The position numbers were made by a program, and so were the translations under genes. From CAZTHK01 sp964613215 (GTDB lineage Bacteria; Krumholzibacteriota; Krumholzibacteriia; Krumholzibacteriales; CAZTHK01): DNA of 46,826 bases. The stretch covers positions 1 through 46,826 of the forward strand of contig CAZTHK010000028.1 of NCBI GenBank assembly GCA_964613215.1, read 5' to 3'. How positions within the stretch are numbered: the first letter of the stretch is position 1; each line of letters begins with the position of its first letter. Positions 35,167 through 43,268 of the stretch are shown here, piece after piece. The notes under the pieces are model-generated. The model worked only from the letters and a program-made list of their open reading frames with translations, searched no databases and was not told where the DNA came from.

Positions 35167-36336
35167 ATGAGCAGGAATAGTTTTGATATAATAATAATAG
35201 GAGCAGGCAGTGTAGGCCTGCCATCCGCCTATTTCCTTACCCGGGAGGGTATGAAGGTGCTGGTGGTGGATAAGGGAGTATCCCCGGGGCAGGGGCAGAA
35301 CAAGGCGGCCATAGGAGGGGTAAGGGCTACTCACTCAGATCCGGCCAAGATAAAGCTGTGCCAGCAGAGTCTGGATATATACTCCGGCTGGCAGGAGGAG
35401 CATGGTACCGATATCGGATGGTTCGAGGGGGGGTACTGCTTCCCGGTGTACCGGAAGAAGGAGGAGAAGATTCTCAAGGGTATCCTTCCCATCCAGAAGG
35501 AGTACGGGCTGGAGATCGACTGGGTGGGACCGGAGAGGATAAAAGAGCTGATCCCCGGCATCAACCCGGAAGGCCTTCGCGGGGGCACCTTCTCACCCCG
35601 GGACGGCCAGGTATCTCCGCTTAAGGCCTCCGCATCATTCTGGGAGGAGAGCAGGGACCGGGGAGCGGAGTTCAGATTCGGGGAGGAGATCACAGACCTG
35701 ATAATAAAGGGGGGGAGGATAAAGGGGGTTAAAACCACCGGTGGCACCTATTACGCCCCCATGCTGCTCAACGCCTCCGGTGCAGCCGCCGGGGAGACCG
35801 GCAGGATGGCAGGCATAGATATACCGGTAACCCCGGACAGCCACGAGGCGGGTATATCTGCACCCATGGAGAGGCTTTTCGAGCCACTTATAGTGGATAT
35901 CCGTCCCGGACCGGAGGGAAGGACCAAGAACTTCTACTTCGGCCAGAATGACTTCGGATCGATAATCTTCTGCTACACACCCATAGAGCCGATTGTGGGC
36001 ACAAACCGGTCCGCCACCTCCGAGTTCATGACGGTGATCTCCCGACGGATGATCGACCTGATACCGACGCTCAAGAACATGCTGGTACGGAGGGTATGGA
36101 GGGGACTGTACCCCATGACCCCCGACGGAATCATCATACTGGACAGGGTAAGGGAGGTGGAGGGACTCTACCTGGCGGTGGGTATGTGCGGCCAGGGATT
36201 CATGCTGGGTCCGGGAGTGGGTCTTAATATGGCCAGGTTCATAGCCGCCGGGGAGCCTCTGATAGACAGTGAGATCTTCGATTCACTAAGCTTCTACCGG
36301 GATTTCTATGCCGGCGCTGGTGAAGCGCTGAGGTAG
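35167..36336 (+). CDS. SoxB/DadA-like FAD-dependent amine or amino-acid dehydrogenase (389 aa)
   Basis: A DAO-family flavoprotein. IIIIGAGSVGLPSAYFLTRE (about residues 8-27) is the FAD Rossmann motif. PGQGQNKAAIGGVRATHSD is the flavin-contacting segment typical of sarcosine oxidase beta and D-amino-acid dehydrogenases. The C-terminal part (WRGLYPMTPDGIIILD, LAVGMCGQGFMLGPGVGLNM) closes the fold. It should oxidise a C-N bond of an amino acid such as sarcosine, proline, hydroxyproline or a D-amino acid; a 2-hydroxyacid is possible. ATG 35167 after AGGAAAGAA is preferred to an upstream ATG at 35110. It probably pairs with the SoxA-like subunit although a 266-nt gap with its own operator-like repeat separates them, so it may be regulated independently. 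Confidence 0.87.
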   Translation: MSRNSFDIIIIGAGSVGLPSAYFLTREGMKVLVVDKGVSPGQGQNKAAIGGVRATHSDPAKIKLCQQSLDIYSGWQEEHGTDIGWFEGGYCFPVYRKKEEKILKGILPIQKEYGLEIDWVGPERIKELIPGINPEGLRGGTFSPRDGQVSPLKASASFWEESRDRGAEFRFGEEITDLIIKGGRIKGVKTTGGTYYAPMLLNASGAAAGETGRMAGIDIPVTPDSHEAGISAPMERLFEPLIVDIRPGPEGRTKNFYFGQNDFGSIIFCYTPIEPIVGTNRSATSEFMTVISRRMIDLIPTLKNMLVRRVWRGLYPMTPDGIIILDRVREVEGLYLAVGMCGQGFMLGPGVGLNMARFIAAGEPLIDSEIFDSLSFYRDFYAGAGEALR

Positions 36337-36696
36337 CATTTATCCTCTATTACCTGCCGGTGAAGGTTTAGCAGAAACAATAATATCCCGAAGGGCGGAG
36401 TCCTGCATTCTTACGGGCGGGGAAATTAAATCCGCCTTGATAGGATCTGGAGAAGCTAATAATTTTCCCATTGTTCCCGCAGGCTTGACGGTGAGTTACT
36501 GCAATCACTTACCTTGAATTAAATCTATTTAATAAGTCATAATATTACAATAAGATAGGGATATTATCCAATCCTCCCCTCTGCCCTGCCGGGCATAAAT
36601 CTCTTAAGAATAAACCTGTCGAGACGATACCAGAGGTTGAGACAGAGGCAATCGGATTGCATAACTATATCCTGAAAGAGATCAAGGGGTGGGAAT
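36337..36696. other. 360-nt intergenic region before the type IV pilus operon
   Basis: No gene and no riboswitch I recognise (a c-di-GMP fold was looked for). It becomes AT-rich around 36510-36560, where the best promoter candidate lies. GGCGG and CCGCC arms around 36420 could pair across an 11-nt loop, but no T tract follows. Confidence 0.4.
36514..36543 (+). promoter_or_regulatory. Candidate promoter of the pilus operon
   Basis: TTGAAT (36514-36519) and CATAAT (36538-36543) are 18 nt apart, with 4/6 and 5/6 consensus matches, in the only AT-rich part of the spacer. The 5' leader to 36697 would be about 145 nt. Confidence 0.35.
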
Positions 36697-37074
36697 ATGG
36701 CGACCGTACTAATAGTAGAAGACAGCCGGTCGGTTTCAGAGCTGATCAGAATAGAGTTGAGCAAGAGGGGTTTCGAGTGTGTGGTGGAATCGGACGGACT
36801 GGCCGGATTCAGGAGGGCCAAGAAGGTCAAACCGGATATCATCATACTGGATGTAATGCTTCCGTCCATGAATGGATTCAAGATATGCCGCCTGCTCAAA
36901 TTCGACCGGAAGTACAGGGATATTCCGGTGATAATGCTGACTACCAGGTCGGAGGAGGATGACCGCCAAATAGGCAAGTCAACCGGTGCGGACGGCTACA
37001 TGACCAAGCCATTCGAGATGGATGAACTCAAGGATGAGATAGACAGATTGCTGGGAGCGGCCACCAGCGCTTAA
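36697..37074 (+). CDS. Stand-alone response regulator receiver domain (PilG/PilH-like)
   Basis: The 125-aa protein is a single CheY-like receiver. E8 and D9 form the acidic pair, D52 in IIILDVMLPSMNGF is the phosphoacceptor, the switch Thr lies in MLTTRSEED (about residue 81) and the invariant Lys in YMTKPFEMDE (about 103). There is no output domain, so it acts by protein contact. As the first gene of a pilus operon, 2-50 nt from pilC, it probably controls pilus extension or twitching as PilG and PilH do in Pseudomonas. No kinase is in the window. ATG 36697 follows AAGGGGTGGG. Confidence 0.9.
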   Translation: MATVLIVEDSRSVSELIRIELSKRGFECVVESDGLAGFRRAKKVKPDIIILDVMLPSMNGFKICRLLKFDRKYRDIPVIMLTTRSEEDDRQIGKSTGADGYMTKPFEMDELKDEIDRLLGAATSA

Positions 37075-37127
37075 AGGTGCATTCCAAAGAGAGATGTACC
37101 GGCAAGAGGTATGACGGAGTTGCCATA

Positions 37128-38363
37128 GTGACGAAAAGATACGCATACACCGCTATAGATCAGTCCGGCAGAGAGATAATGGGAGAGGCGGAGTCGAAGA
37201 GCGAGATTCAGCTGCTCAACCGGCTGGCCGGAGAGGGATACATGGTCTCCTCCCTCAAGGAGCGGAGGGAGGGTGGCTTTCTGCTCAGCCTGGAGGCCCT
37301 GGGATACCGCAGACACCGCCTGGGCAGGATGGGGCTGATACTGTTCACCCGGCAGATGGCATCACTGCTGAGTGCCGGTATTCCAATAAATACAGCCCTC
37401 AGGCTGTTTTCACAGCAGTCTGAAAATGAGGCCCTGGTAGAACTGACCGAAGGGATAAAGGGAGACCTGGAGGAGGGTTCTACCCTGTCGGAGGCGATGT
37501 GGAAGAGGAGGGATGTGTTCAGGGATTCCTATGTTTCCATGGTGGAAGCGGGAGAGGAGTCCGGAAAGCTGGATGAAGTCTTTAAGAAACTGGCCGAAGT
37601 GCTGGAGGTGGAGAATGAGAGGAGGGAGGAGATAAAGTCGGCGGTCTCATATCCGGTGATTCTCATAGTGGCATCCGTGATAGGAGTGATATTTCTCCTG
37701 GTGGCGGTATTTCCCACCTTTATAAAGATATTCGGCGAAGCGGGCGTAACCCTGCCCTGGACCACCCGGTTGCTGGTATGGCTGAGCCATTTCATCAGGG
37801 ACAACATGATTATTATAGCTGCCGGTGCGGTGGTATCGATAGCGGCCGCCCGGTGGTATGTCAATACGGACAGGGGAAGGCTTCAATTCGACCGGATTAA
37901 ACTGAAGATTCCGGTGGTGGGGAATCTGCTCAGAAAATCCGCGGTAGCCACATTCGCGCATATGTACAGGGCACTGCTGAGCAGCGGGGTTTCCACCTCC
38001 CGCTCGCTTTATATAGTTTCCCGTACCGTAGGCAATGCAATGTTCCGGCAGCTGATAATATCCATCCGGGGCAAGATAAAGGAGGGAGCCACAATTGCGG
38101 CACCCTTCCGGGAGAGCGGAGAGTTTCCTCCCCTGGTGGTACACATGCTGAGTGTGGGCGAGGAGAGCGGGAGGATGGAGGATATGCTGGAGAAGGTCAG
38201 TGAATACTACGAAAAGGAGGTCTCATATGCCATTTCCCGCCTGACCACGATGGTGGAACCGGTTCTGATAGCTGTAATGGGAGGAGTGGTGGCTCTTATG
38301 TACCTGTCCATTATCTCCCCCATGATGCAGCTGATGAAGGTGGCCAGAGCGGGAGGGCTGTAA
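37128..38363 (+). CDS. pilC: Type IV pilus inner-membrane platform protein PilC (GspF family)
   Basis: PilC is the membrane platform against which the assembly ATPase works. The product (411 aa from GTG 37128) starts TKRYAYTAIDQSGREIMGEA, the typical GspF N-terminus. It has two GspF domains (FTRQMASLLSAGIPINTALR and FAHMYRALLSSGVSTSRSL) and three membrane segments at about 172-198, 225-245 and 371-400 (MVEPVLIAVMGGVVALMYLS). I prefer GTG 37128, preceded by GGAG, to the GTG at 37077 that would add 17 residues unlike the family. Length is standard. Downstream pilins and pilMNOPQ confirm the system. Confidence 0.93.
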   Translation: MTKRYAYTAIDQSGREIMGEAESKSEIQLLNRLAGEGYMVSSLKERREGGFLLSLEALGYRRHRLGRMGLILFTRQMASLLSAGIPINTALRLFSQQSENEALVELTEGIKGDLEEGSTLSEAMWKRRDVFRDSYVSMVEAGEESGKLDEVFKKLAEVLEVENERREEIKSAVSYPVILIVASVIGVIFLLVAVFPTFIKIFGEAGVTLPWTTRLLVWLSHFIRDNMIIIAAGAVVSIAAARWYVNTDRGRLQFDRIKLKIPVVGNLLRKSAVATFAHMYRALLSSGVSTSRSLYIVSRTVGNAMFRQLIISIRGKIKEGATIAAPFRESGEFPPLVVHMLSVGEESGRMEDMLEKVSEYYEKEVSYAISRLTTMVEPVLIAVMGGVVALMYLSIISPMMQLMKVARAGGL

Positions 38364-38460
38364 ATAGAAGATGAAGTCAGATCGATCGGTTAGATTCTGA
38401 CATCTGATCAGGGCTGGGGGAGGGAGGGTGGTGAAAGTTTCAGAGGAATCGACCCATTGG

Positions 38461-38468
38461 AAAGGAGG
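38461..38468 (+). promoter_or_regulatory. Strong ribosome binding site setting a TTG start
   Basis: AAAGGAGG ends 7 nt before the TTG at 38476. This defines a short nine-residue prepilin leader for the next gene, rather than the longer version from GTG 38428. Confidence 0.6.
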
Positions 38469-38475
38469 AACCAGA

Positions 38476-38826
38476 TTGAGAAGAGAAAAGAACAACGGTG
38501 GCTGGACTCTGATAGAGCTGGTTATCGTAATAGTAATTCTGGGGATAATCGCCTCGGTTACCATCCCGGCCTACATGAATATGACTGACAGCGCCGAGAT
38601 AAATTCATGCCAGGCGGCCCAGGCAACCATTCGTTCTGCGGTAAGTATATACTATGCCAAACATAAGGGTACCCTGCCGGACAGTCTGACCAATGGTATG
38701 TTCGTTAATGCAACCATACCTGCCTGTCCTACTACCGGCTCCATTACCTATACCAGGACCAGCGACAGTACCTTCACCGTACAGTGCAGTATAAGTGATC
38801 ACAACACACCGGTGGTTAATCCGTAG
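38476..38826 (+). CDS. Type IV pilin-like protein (GspG/PilA-type prepilin), Trp at +1
   Basis: From TTG 38476 the product is 116 aa: a basic leader MRREKNNGG, predicted prepilin peptidase cleavage after Gly9, then WTLIELVIVIVILGIIASV, the hydrophobic N-terminal helix with the conserved Glu at +5. The body is short, with an NSCQAAQATIRSAVSIYYAK helix and a small beta region containing CPTTGSITYT and FTVQCS; the two Cys could form the usual C-terminal disulfide. The +1 residue is Trp where Phe or Met is normal. Size and the helix resemble major pilins or GspG pseudopilins. First of four pilin-like genes; I cannot tell whether it is the main fibre subunit. Confidence 0.88.
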   Translation: MRREKNNGGWTLIELVIVIVILGIIASVTIPAYMNMTDSAEINSCQAAQATIRSAVSIYYAKHKGTLPDSLTNGMFVNATIPACPTTGSITYTRTSDSTFTVQCSISDHNTPVVNP

Positions 38827-38850
38827 AACCACCCGGAGACTGAAAAAGTT

Positions 38851-40071
38851 ATGTATATCAGGGATGAGAAGGGGGTGGCCCTGTTAACCCTCGTCATCGC
38901 TCTGGGGATATTCGGTACCCTTGCGGTCAGTGTCACCATGATGGTGAGCCAGGGTGTGGTGTCGGGAGCGGTATCGCTGGAGGAGTGCAGGGCCAGGTAT
39001 CTGGCCGAGGCCGGGCTTAACGACTCCTACTGGGAGCTCAAGCACGGGGAGAAGCTCTACGGCGGTCACCCCCAGCCGGACGGTAAGATAGATGAACAGG
39101 TGATCGTTTATGCCGATGGAGCCACCGGGAGATACCGGGTGGACCAGCCGGCAGCAGAGATAGTATCCAGGGGGGAGGTCAACGGAGTGGAGAAGACGGT
39201 TACCGTGAAATACACTCAGGGGTATACCCATTATTCCCTGTTCTCCGGTAATTCCGGAGATGTTACCTTCCTGATGAGGGCTTCGGTAACAGGGAATGTG
39301 TATATCAACGGGGATGTTCTGGTGTCATGGCCCTCCGGGATCGATACAGCTGAGATGGACCTGTACCTGCCGGAGGGAAACTCGGCTAACTACCTATTCG
39401 GCACCCTGTTTCCCTATACTACCCTGAACCAGGCGCCATCCTCTCCGTCAGTCAGTACCGGCTGGTATGATTCACTGCTGAACCTGGCGGCCGGTGAGAG
39501 CGCCGGCGATCAGTACTGGAACAGTGACCGGGAGATATCAGGAGCGGTATACATAAACGGAAGTGTAACAACGAAGCACCACTGCGATATAACCAGGGGC
39601 GCGCAGCCGGGAATTATCGTTACCACCGGCCAGTTCACCCTGGGTCATCATGCCACCGTATCGGACAGCATTATTATAATATCGACGGGCACCATAAACA
39701 TCCTGCGGAATAGCCGGGTCGGCACCTCGGAGGGCACCAGTGGAAATGCTGTCTTTTCCGGCAGCAGGGTTAATATCTGGAGTAATTCCGAAGTTACCGG
39801 TGTGGTGATGGCGCTGGATGATGTCCTGCTGGCCAGGCATACCCTGGTGAAGGGATTGGTATTCGCAGTGGATGAAGGGGGCTCCATTCTGGGAAGGGAA
39901 AGAATCGAGGGAGCCATGTGGGTGGGCGGGCTGGTGGGATCGATACTGAACTTCAGAACGGAGATCGATTCAAGGCCGGAATATATACCCTCTACCCTTC
40001 CCCGGGGGCTTTCACCTCCGGGAGGAGGCAGTGAGGTAATGCTGGTGTCGGGGACATGGAGGGAAGATTGA
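38851..40071 (+). CDS. PilX/GspK-like prepilin with large beta-helix-like passenger (406 aa)
   Basis: The N-terminus MYIRDEKG followed by VALLTLVIALGIFGTLAVSV is a prepilin leader of the PilX/GspK sort: Gly at -1 but no Glu at +5. ARYLAEAGLNDSYWEL is the typical PilX_N helix. From about residue 130 the protein is made of short repeated strands (VTGNVYINGDVLV, ISGAVYINGSVT, VSDSIIIISTGTINI, RVNIWSNSEVTGVVMALDDV), resembling a polymer-forming or bactofilin-like beta helix. The C-terminus is Pro/Gly-rich. I infer a minor pilin displaying an elongated beta-helix, perhaps at the fibre tip as an adhesin. It lies 24 nt after the first pilin and ends 3 nt before the next. Confidence 0.8.
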   Translation: MYIRDEKGVALLTLVIALGIFGTLAVSVTMMVSQGVVSGAVSLEECRARYLAEAGLNDSYWELKHGEKLYGGHPQPDGKIDEQVIVYADGATGRYRVDQPAAEIVSRGEVNGVEKTVTVKYTQGYTHYSLFSGNSGDVTFLMRASVTGNVYINGDVLVSWPSGIDTAEMDLYLPEGNSANYLFGTLFPYTTLNQAPSSPSVSTGWYDSLLNLAAGESAGDQYWNSDREISGAVYINGSVTTKHHCDITRGAQPGIIVTTGQFTLGHHATVSDSIIIISTGTINILRNSRVGTSEGTSGNAVFSGSRVNIWSNSEVTGVVMALDDVLLARHTLVKGLVFAVDEGGSILGRERIEGAMWVGGLVGSILNFRTEIDSRPEYIPSTLPRGLSPPGGGSEVMLVSGTWRED

Positions 40072-40073
40072 TA

Positions 40074-40445
40074 ATGATCATGGATAAGGCAGAGTCGAGC
40101 GGCAGCGGCGGTTTCACCCTGGTTGAACTGATAATCACCGTTCTTGTTTTGGGGCTGATAGGATGGTCATTTTCTGCTTTGTATTCAGGCCTTCTGTCTG
40201 CAGCCACAGAGGATGAGTCCGGCACCGGCGCCCTTCTGCTGGCTGAAAGTGTGATGGAAAAGTCCATTGGAGCGGGTGTGGATGTGGCTACCACCGGCTG
40301 GATTTCCAGCAGTTCCTATCAGTGGAAGAGGGGGGTCACCGTTCTGAGATCGGGAGCAGGCGGACCCACCCTGGTGGAGGTGAGGGTCAGGGTGAGAGAT
40401 GATTCCGGCATGATCTGTTCACTGGTAACCCATATTGCGGAGTAG
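40074..40445 (+). CDS. Minor prepilin (PilV/GspI-like)
   Basis: The 123-aa product from ATG 40074 has the leader MIMDKAESSGSGG and a canonical site G/FTLVELIITVLVLGLIGWS with Glu at +5. The rest is short (LLLAESVMEKSIGAG, then VEVRVRVRDDSGMICSLVTH), like PilV or GspI minor subunits in which LAESVME is common. ATG 40056 is also in frame but lies inside the previous gene; GGAGGGA at 40058-40064 suits the ATG at 40074. Probably part of a priming complex with the two neighbours. Confidence 0.85.
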   Translation: MIMDKAESSGSGGFTLVELIITVLVLGLIGWSFSALYSGLLSAATEDESGTGALLLAESVMEKSIGAGVDVATTGWISSSSYQWKRGVTVLRSGAGGPTLVEVRVRVRDDSGMICSLVTHIAE

Positions 40446-40454
40446 GTTTTGATT

Positions 40455-41009
40455 ATGGAAGCTGAAAAGATAAGCAGATCCGGCGTAACCCTGGTGGAAC
40501 TTATAGTGACCATTATTGTTATGGGTGCGCTTACCTTTGCGGTGATTCCGCTGCTCTCCGATCTGTTTGCCTCCCTGTGGATATCCCAGGGCAGCTCGGG
40601 GGCGAACTATGTAATCAGGGAGGCTGCCTCGCGTATGGAGAGAGAGATCAGGATGGCCACTGTCTCACCCGACAGCTTAAGGCCCCGGGTTAGTGCGGAT
40701 GGGGGGACACTTCGTCTTTATCTCTCCGAAGATCCGGCTGATTCAATAAGATATTTCTTCTCCGGAGGGGAGGGTTCCACCTTTCTCTACCGCCTTGCCG
40801 GTTCTTCCGGGGCGGTGATGGTACCATCGTCCGCCTCTGATATGACAGCATACCTGAAAGGCAGTTTCAGGGTCAGCGGGGGATACGGATATACCCCCGA
40901 TGGCGCAGTGGAGATAAATCTGAATGCGGGGCAGCTTCAGGGGATGGAGACGGATTCCACTTCGGTTGAGTTCACTGTTTTCTGCAGGAATTTTTTACGG
41001 GCGGAATAG
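40455..41009 (+). CDS. Minor prepilin (PilW/GspJ-like)
   Basis: From ATG 40455 (184 aa) the leader MEAEKISRSG precedes VTLVELIVTIIVMGALTFAV, with Val at +1 and Glu at +5. The helix continues as YVIREAASRMEREIRMATVS, a hallmark of PilW/GspJ-type minor pilins, and is followed by a beta-rich globular domain (GTLRLYLSEDPADSIRYFF). It ends 1-28 nt before pilM, depending on that gene's start. An upstream TTG at 40449 is possible and would change little. Confidence 0.85.
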   Translation: MEAEKISRSGVTLVELIVTIIVMGALTFAVIPLLSDLFASLWISQGSSGANYVIREAASRMEREIRMATVSPDSLRPRVSADGGTLRLYLSEDPADSIRYFFSGGEGSTFLYRLAGSSGAVMVPSSASDMTAYLKGSFRVSGGYGYTPDGAVEINLNAGQLQGMETDSTSVEFTVFCRNFLRAE

Positions 41010-41037
41010 GATGATGATGAATAGCGGAGAAAAAATA

Positions 41038-42099
41038 ATGGAAAGAATACTTCCCGGGGGAAGGAAAATGGTGGGGCTGGATATCGGAACCAGTTCGATA
41101 AAAGTCTCACAGATCACCCACAGGGGAAAGAGGGTGAGGGTGGGAAAGACCGCCATCTGGGATAACAATAGAGATAGTGAGGGCGAAATCCAGGGGAACC
41201 TGGAGAACAGGATAGGGGAACTGTTTTCCATCAATAACATATCCACCGGAGGGGTTGTTTCAACTCTCACCAAAGACAGTATTACAGAGAAATTCATATC
41301 CGTTCCACCCGCCAGGGAGAAGATCAGGGATATAGTACGCTGGGAGGTCCCCAAACATATTGATTTTCCCTTCCGGGAGGCGGTTTTCGATTACCGTTCA
41401 GAACTTATACCGGGGACCGAAAGCGTGAGTGTTCACATAGCCATATCCAGGCGGAAGGAGCTGGAGGAATTTATCCGTCTGCTCACCAATGTAGGAATCA
41501 GACCCAGGGCTCTGGAAACCAGGTCCAGGGCACTGCAGAGGGTTGCCATGCTGGAGGAGGGGATAGGTGAAAAGTCGGTTGCGGTTCTGGATATGGGATC
41601 GAGGTGGTCCACCCTTATCCTGCTCAACAGTGGTGTCCTCAGAATGACCCGTACCATGGAGATAGGGAGTGACGATATCAACCACTCCATCGTTCAGCTG
41701 GTGAAATGCTCGGAGGAGGAAGCGGAGTCGTTGAAGCAGAAGGTGGGTATTAGCAGGGATATTCTTCACGGGGAGAGGGTTCAGTCCACCTCGGATAGCT
41801 TTCAGGTTTTCTCGGCCATAGAGCATCAGATGGACCGGGTGGTGGCTGAGGTTAAGAGGTCGCTGGTGTTTCACTTCGCCCGGTATGAGGATGAACCGGA
41901 GCCGGAAGCGATTTACCTGATGGGTGGTTCCTCCCGGATTCCCAATCTGGAAGTATTCCTGAACAGCAAGTTCGACATGGATGTGGAGGCAATCGATCCG
42001 CTGAAACGGTTGAAGGGCGAAAACGAAATCTCACCGGATGAAGGAACCAGGCTTTCCATGGCCATAGGCCTGGCACTGCGGGGGTATGGAAGTGAATGA
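41038..42099 (+). CDS. pilM: Type IV pilus assembly protein PilM
   Basis: PilM is a cytoplasmic actin-like ATPase that docks on the PilN N-terminus. MVGLDIGTSSIKVSQI is the phosphate-1 motif, VAVLDMGSRWSTLILL phosphate-2, and IYLMGGSSRIPNLEVFLNSK the adenosine region. The middle has WEVPKHIDFPFREAVFDY, typical of PilM. I choose ATG 41038 (353 aa), preceded by GCGGAGA at 7 nt; ATG 41011 is an alternative adding nine residues. The reading frame open to 40924 is overlap with the previous gene. The stop overlaps pilN by 14 nt, as is usual in pilMNOPQ operons. Confidence 0.93.
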   Translation: MERILPGGRKMVGLDIGTSSIKVSQITHRGKRVRVGKTAIWDNNRDSEGEIQGNLENRIGELFSINNISTGGVVSTLTKDSITEKFISVPPAREKIRDIVRWEVPKHIDFPFREAVFDYRSELIPGTESVSVHIAISRRKELEEFIRLLTNVGIRPRALETRSRALQRVAMLEEGIGEKSVAVLDMGSRWSTLILLNSGVLRMTRTMEIGSDDINHSIVQLVKCSEEEAESLKQKVGISRDILHGERVQSTSDSFQVFSAIEHQMDRVVAEVKRSLVFHFARYEDEPEPEAIYLMGGSSRIPNLEVFLNSKFDMDVEAIDPLKRLKGENEISPDEGTRLSMAIGLALRGYGSE

Positions 42100-42688
42100 G
42101 ATAAATCTGATACCTGATGATATCAGCTTCGGAATCAAATGGACCAAACCCAGGATAGCATTGGTATCTCTGCTGCCATTGGCTGTTTCGGTGATTCTGC
42201 TCACCATGCTGCAGACCAGGACTATCTCCGGGTACCGCCGTCAATACCGTCAGCAGTCTGTGGTGCTGAATCAACTCAGATCGAACCGGCAGAATATGCT
42301 GGGGGTGGTTGATGATATCAACAGGCTGATCAGCAGTGCTGAGGCGGGGGGAATGAGTGTGGGGCGGGCGGCCCGGATGTTTCTGGATGACAGTATACTC
42401 TGGTCGGAGGTAATAGGAGATCTTACCCGAACCGGGCTGGAGGGGGTCTGGTTGAACCGGTTCAAGGTGTGCCAGAGCAGGGATGAGGAGAGGGGAAGTA
42501 TCCCTTACCGGGAGGCAAAGCTGGAGGGAAGATCCATCACTTCCGGCGGAATATTGGCGGTTCTCCAATTTCTGGAGGAGCATCCTGTTTTTGAAGATGC
42601 CCATGTCTATAACTCCGAACGGATCTCCCCGGGCAATAATAAGATATACCGTTTCTCCATTACCTCAAGGGTGGTGAATAAGCCATGA
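42086..42688 (+). CDS. pilN: Type IV pilus assembly protein PilN
   Basis: The 200-aa protein begins MEVNEINLIPDDISF, the conserved INLLP-type N-terminal peptide that binds PilM. One membrane segment follows (about residues 22-42, RIALVSLLPLAVSVILLTML), then a coiled-coil-like stretch (YRRQYRQQSVVLNQLRSNRQ) and a periplasmic ferredoxin-like domain with LEGVWLNRFKV and a GGILAVLQFLEEHPVFEDAH helix. It overlaps pilM by 14 nt and pilO by ATGA. Together with PilO it forms the inner-membrane alignment complex. Length is normal. Confidence 0.9.
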   Translation: MEVNEINLIPDDISFGIKWTKPRIALVSLLPLAVSVILLTMLQTRTISGYRRQYRQQSVVLNQLRSNRQNMLGVVDDINRLISSAEAGGMSVGRAARMFLDDSILWSEVIGDLTRTGLEGVWLNRFKVCQSRDEERGSIPYREAKLEGRSITSGGILAVLQFLEEHPVFEDAHVYNSERISPGNNKIYRFSITSRVVNKP

Positions 42689-43263
42689 AGGGGATAAACA
42701 GCAGAAAGATTGTTCTGGCGCTTTCTGTTGCCGTTTCTGCGGCTGTGATTATCTGGTATGCCAGAGCATCCCCTCTGGCGGTAAAGACCCGCCGGTTGAG
42801 CAGCAGCCTTGAGAAACAGAGGATCGAAATTGCCTTCCTCAATGATCAAGAGATGCCCCGGCTGCACAATGAGCTGATGAGACTGAGTACGGTGCGTAAA
42901 ACCTACCGGCTGCTGGACAGGAAAAGGAGGGTGGTAAGTAAGCTCATCCCGGATAGCCTGGCTGTGGCGGAACTGCTGGAGGAGATTGACAGGGTGGCCG
43001 GCAGATCCGGCGTGGATCTGGTAAAGATGGGATCAGGAGGAGTGAAGGAAAAGAATGGTTACAGTGTGTTATCGGTGGAGATATCGGTGGGGGGCGGATT
43101 CGGGGAGCTGGAGCATTTTATTACAGGACTGGAATCGATGGGCAGGCTGGTGAAGATAGAATATCTGGAGATAGAGGGCAAAAAAGGTAAATCTGAATGG
43201 ATCAGTGCCGATTTTCTGGTTAAGGCCTGTGCAGCCGGTAGGAGAACTGATCGGGGAGGGTAG
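42685..43263 (+). CDS. pilO: Type IV pilus assembly protein PilO
   Basis: The 192-aa product has a membrane anchor at about residues 9-26 (KIVLALSVAVSAAVIIWY), a helical coiled-coil-like region (RRLSSSLEKQRIEIAFLNDQ), and a periplasmic alpha/beta domain with IDRVAGRSGVDLVKM and GFGELEHFITGLESMGRLVK, the PilO core. It dimerises with PilN in the periplasm. It overlaps pilN by 4 nt and precedes the next gene by 5 nt. The identification rests on both sequence pattern and gene order. Confidence 0.88.
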   Translation: MKGINSRKIVLALSVAVSAAVIIWYARASPLAVKTRRLSSSLEKQRIEIAFLNDQEMPRLHNELMRLSTVRKTYRLLDRKRRVVSKLIPDSLAVAELLEEIDRVAGRSGVDLVKMGSGGVKEKNGYSVLSVEISVGGGFGELEHFITGLESMGRLVKIEYLEIEGKKGKSEWISADFLVKACAAGRRTDRGG

Positions 43264-43268
43264 ATCCA

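Noticed and set aside
36337..36696. c-di-GMP riboswitch before the pilus operon
   Set aside because: The conserved GEMM core and its tetraloop could not be found on the plus strand.
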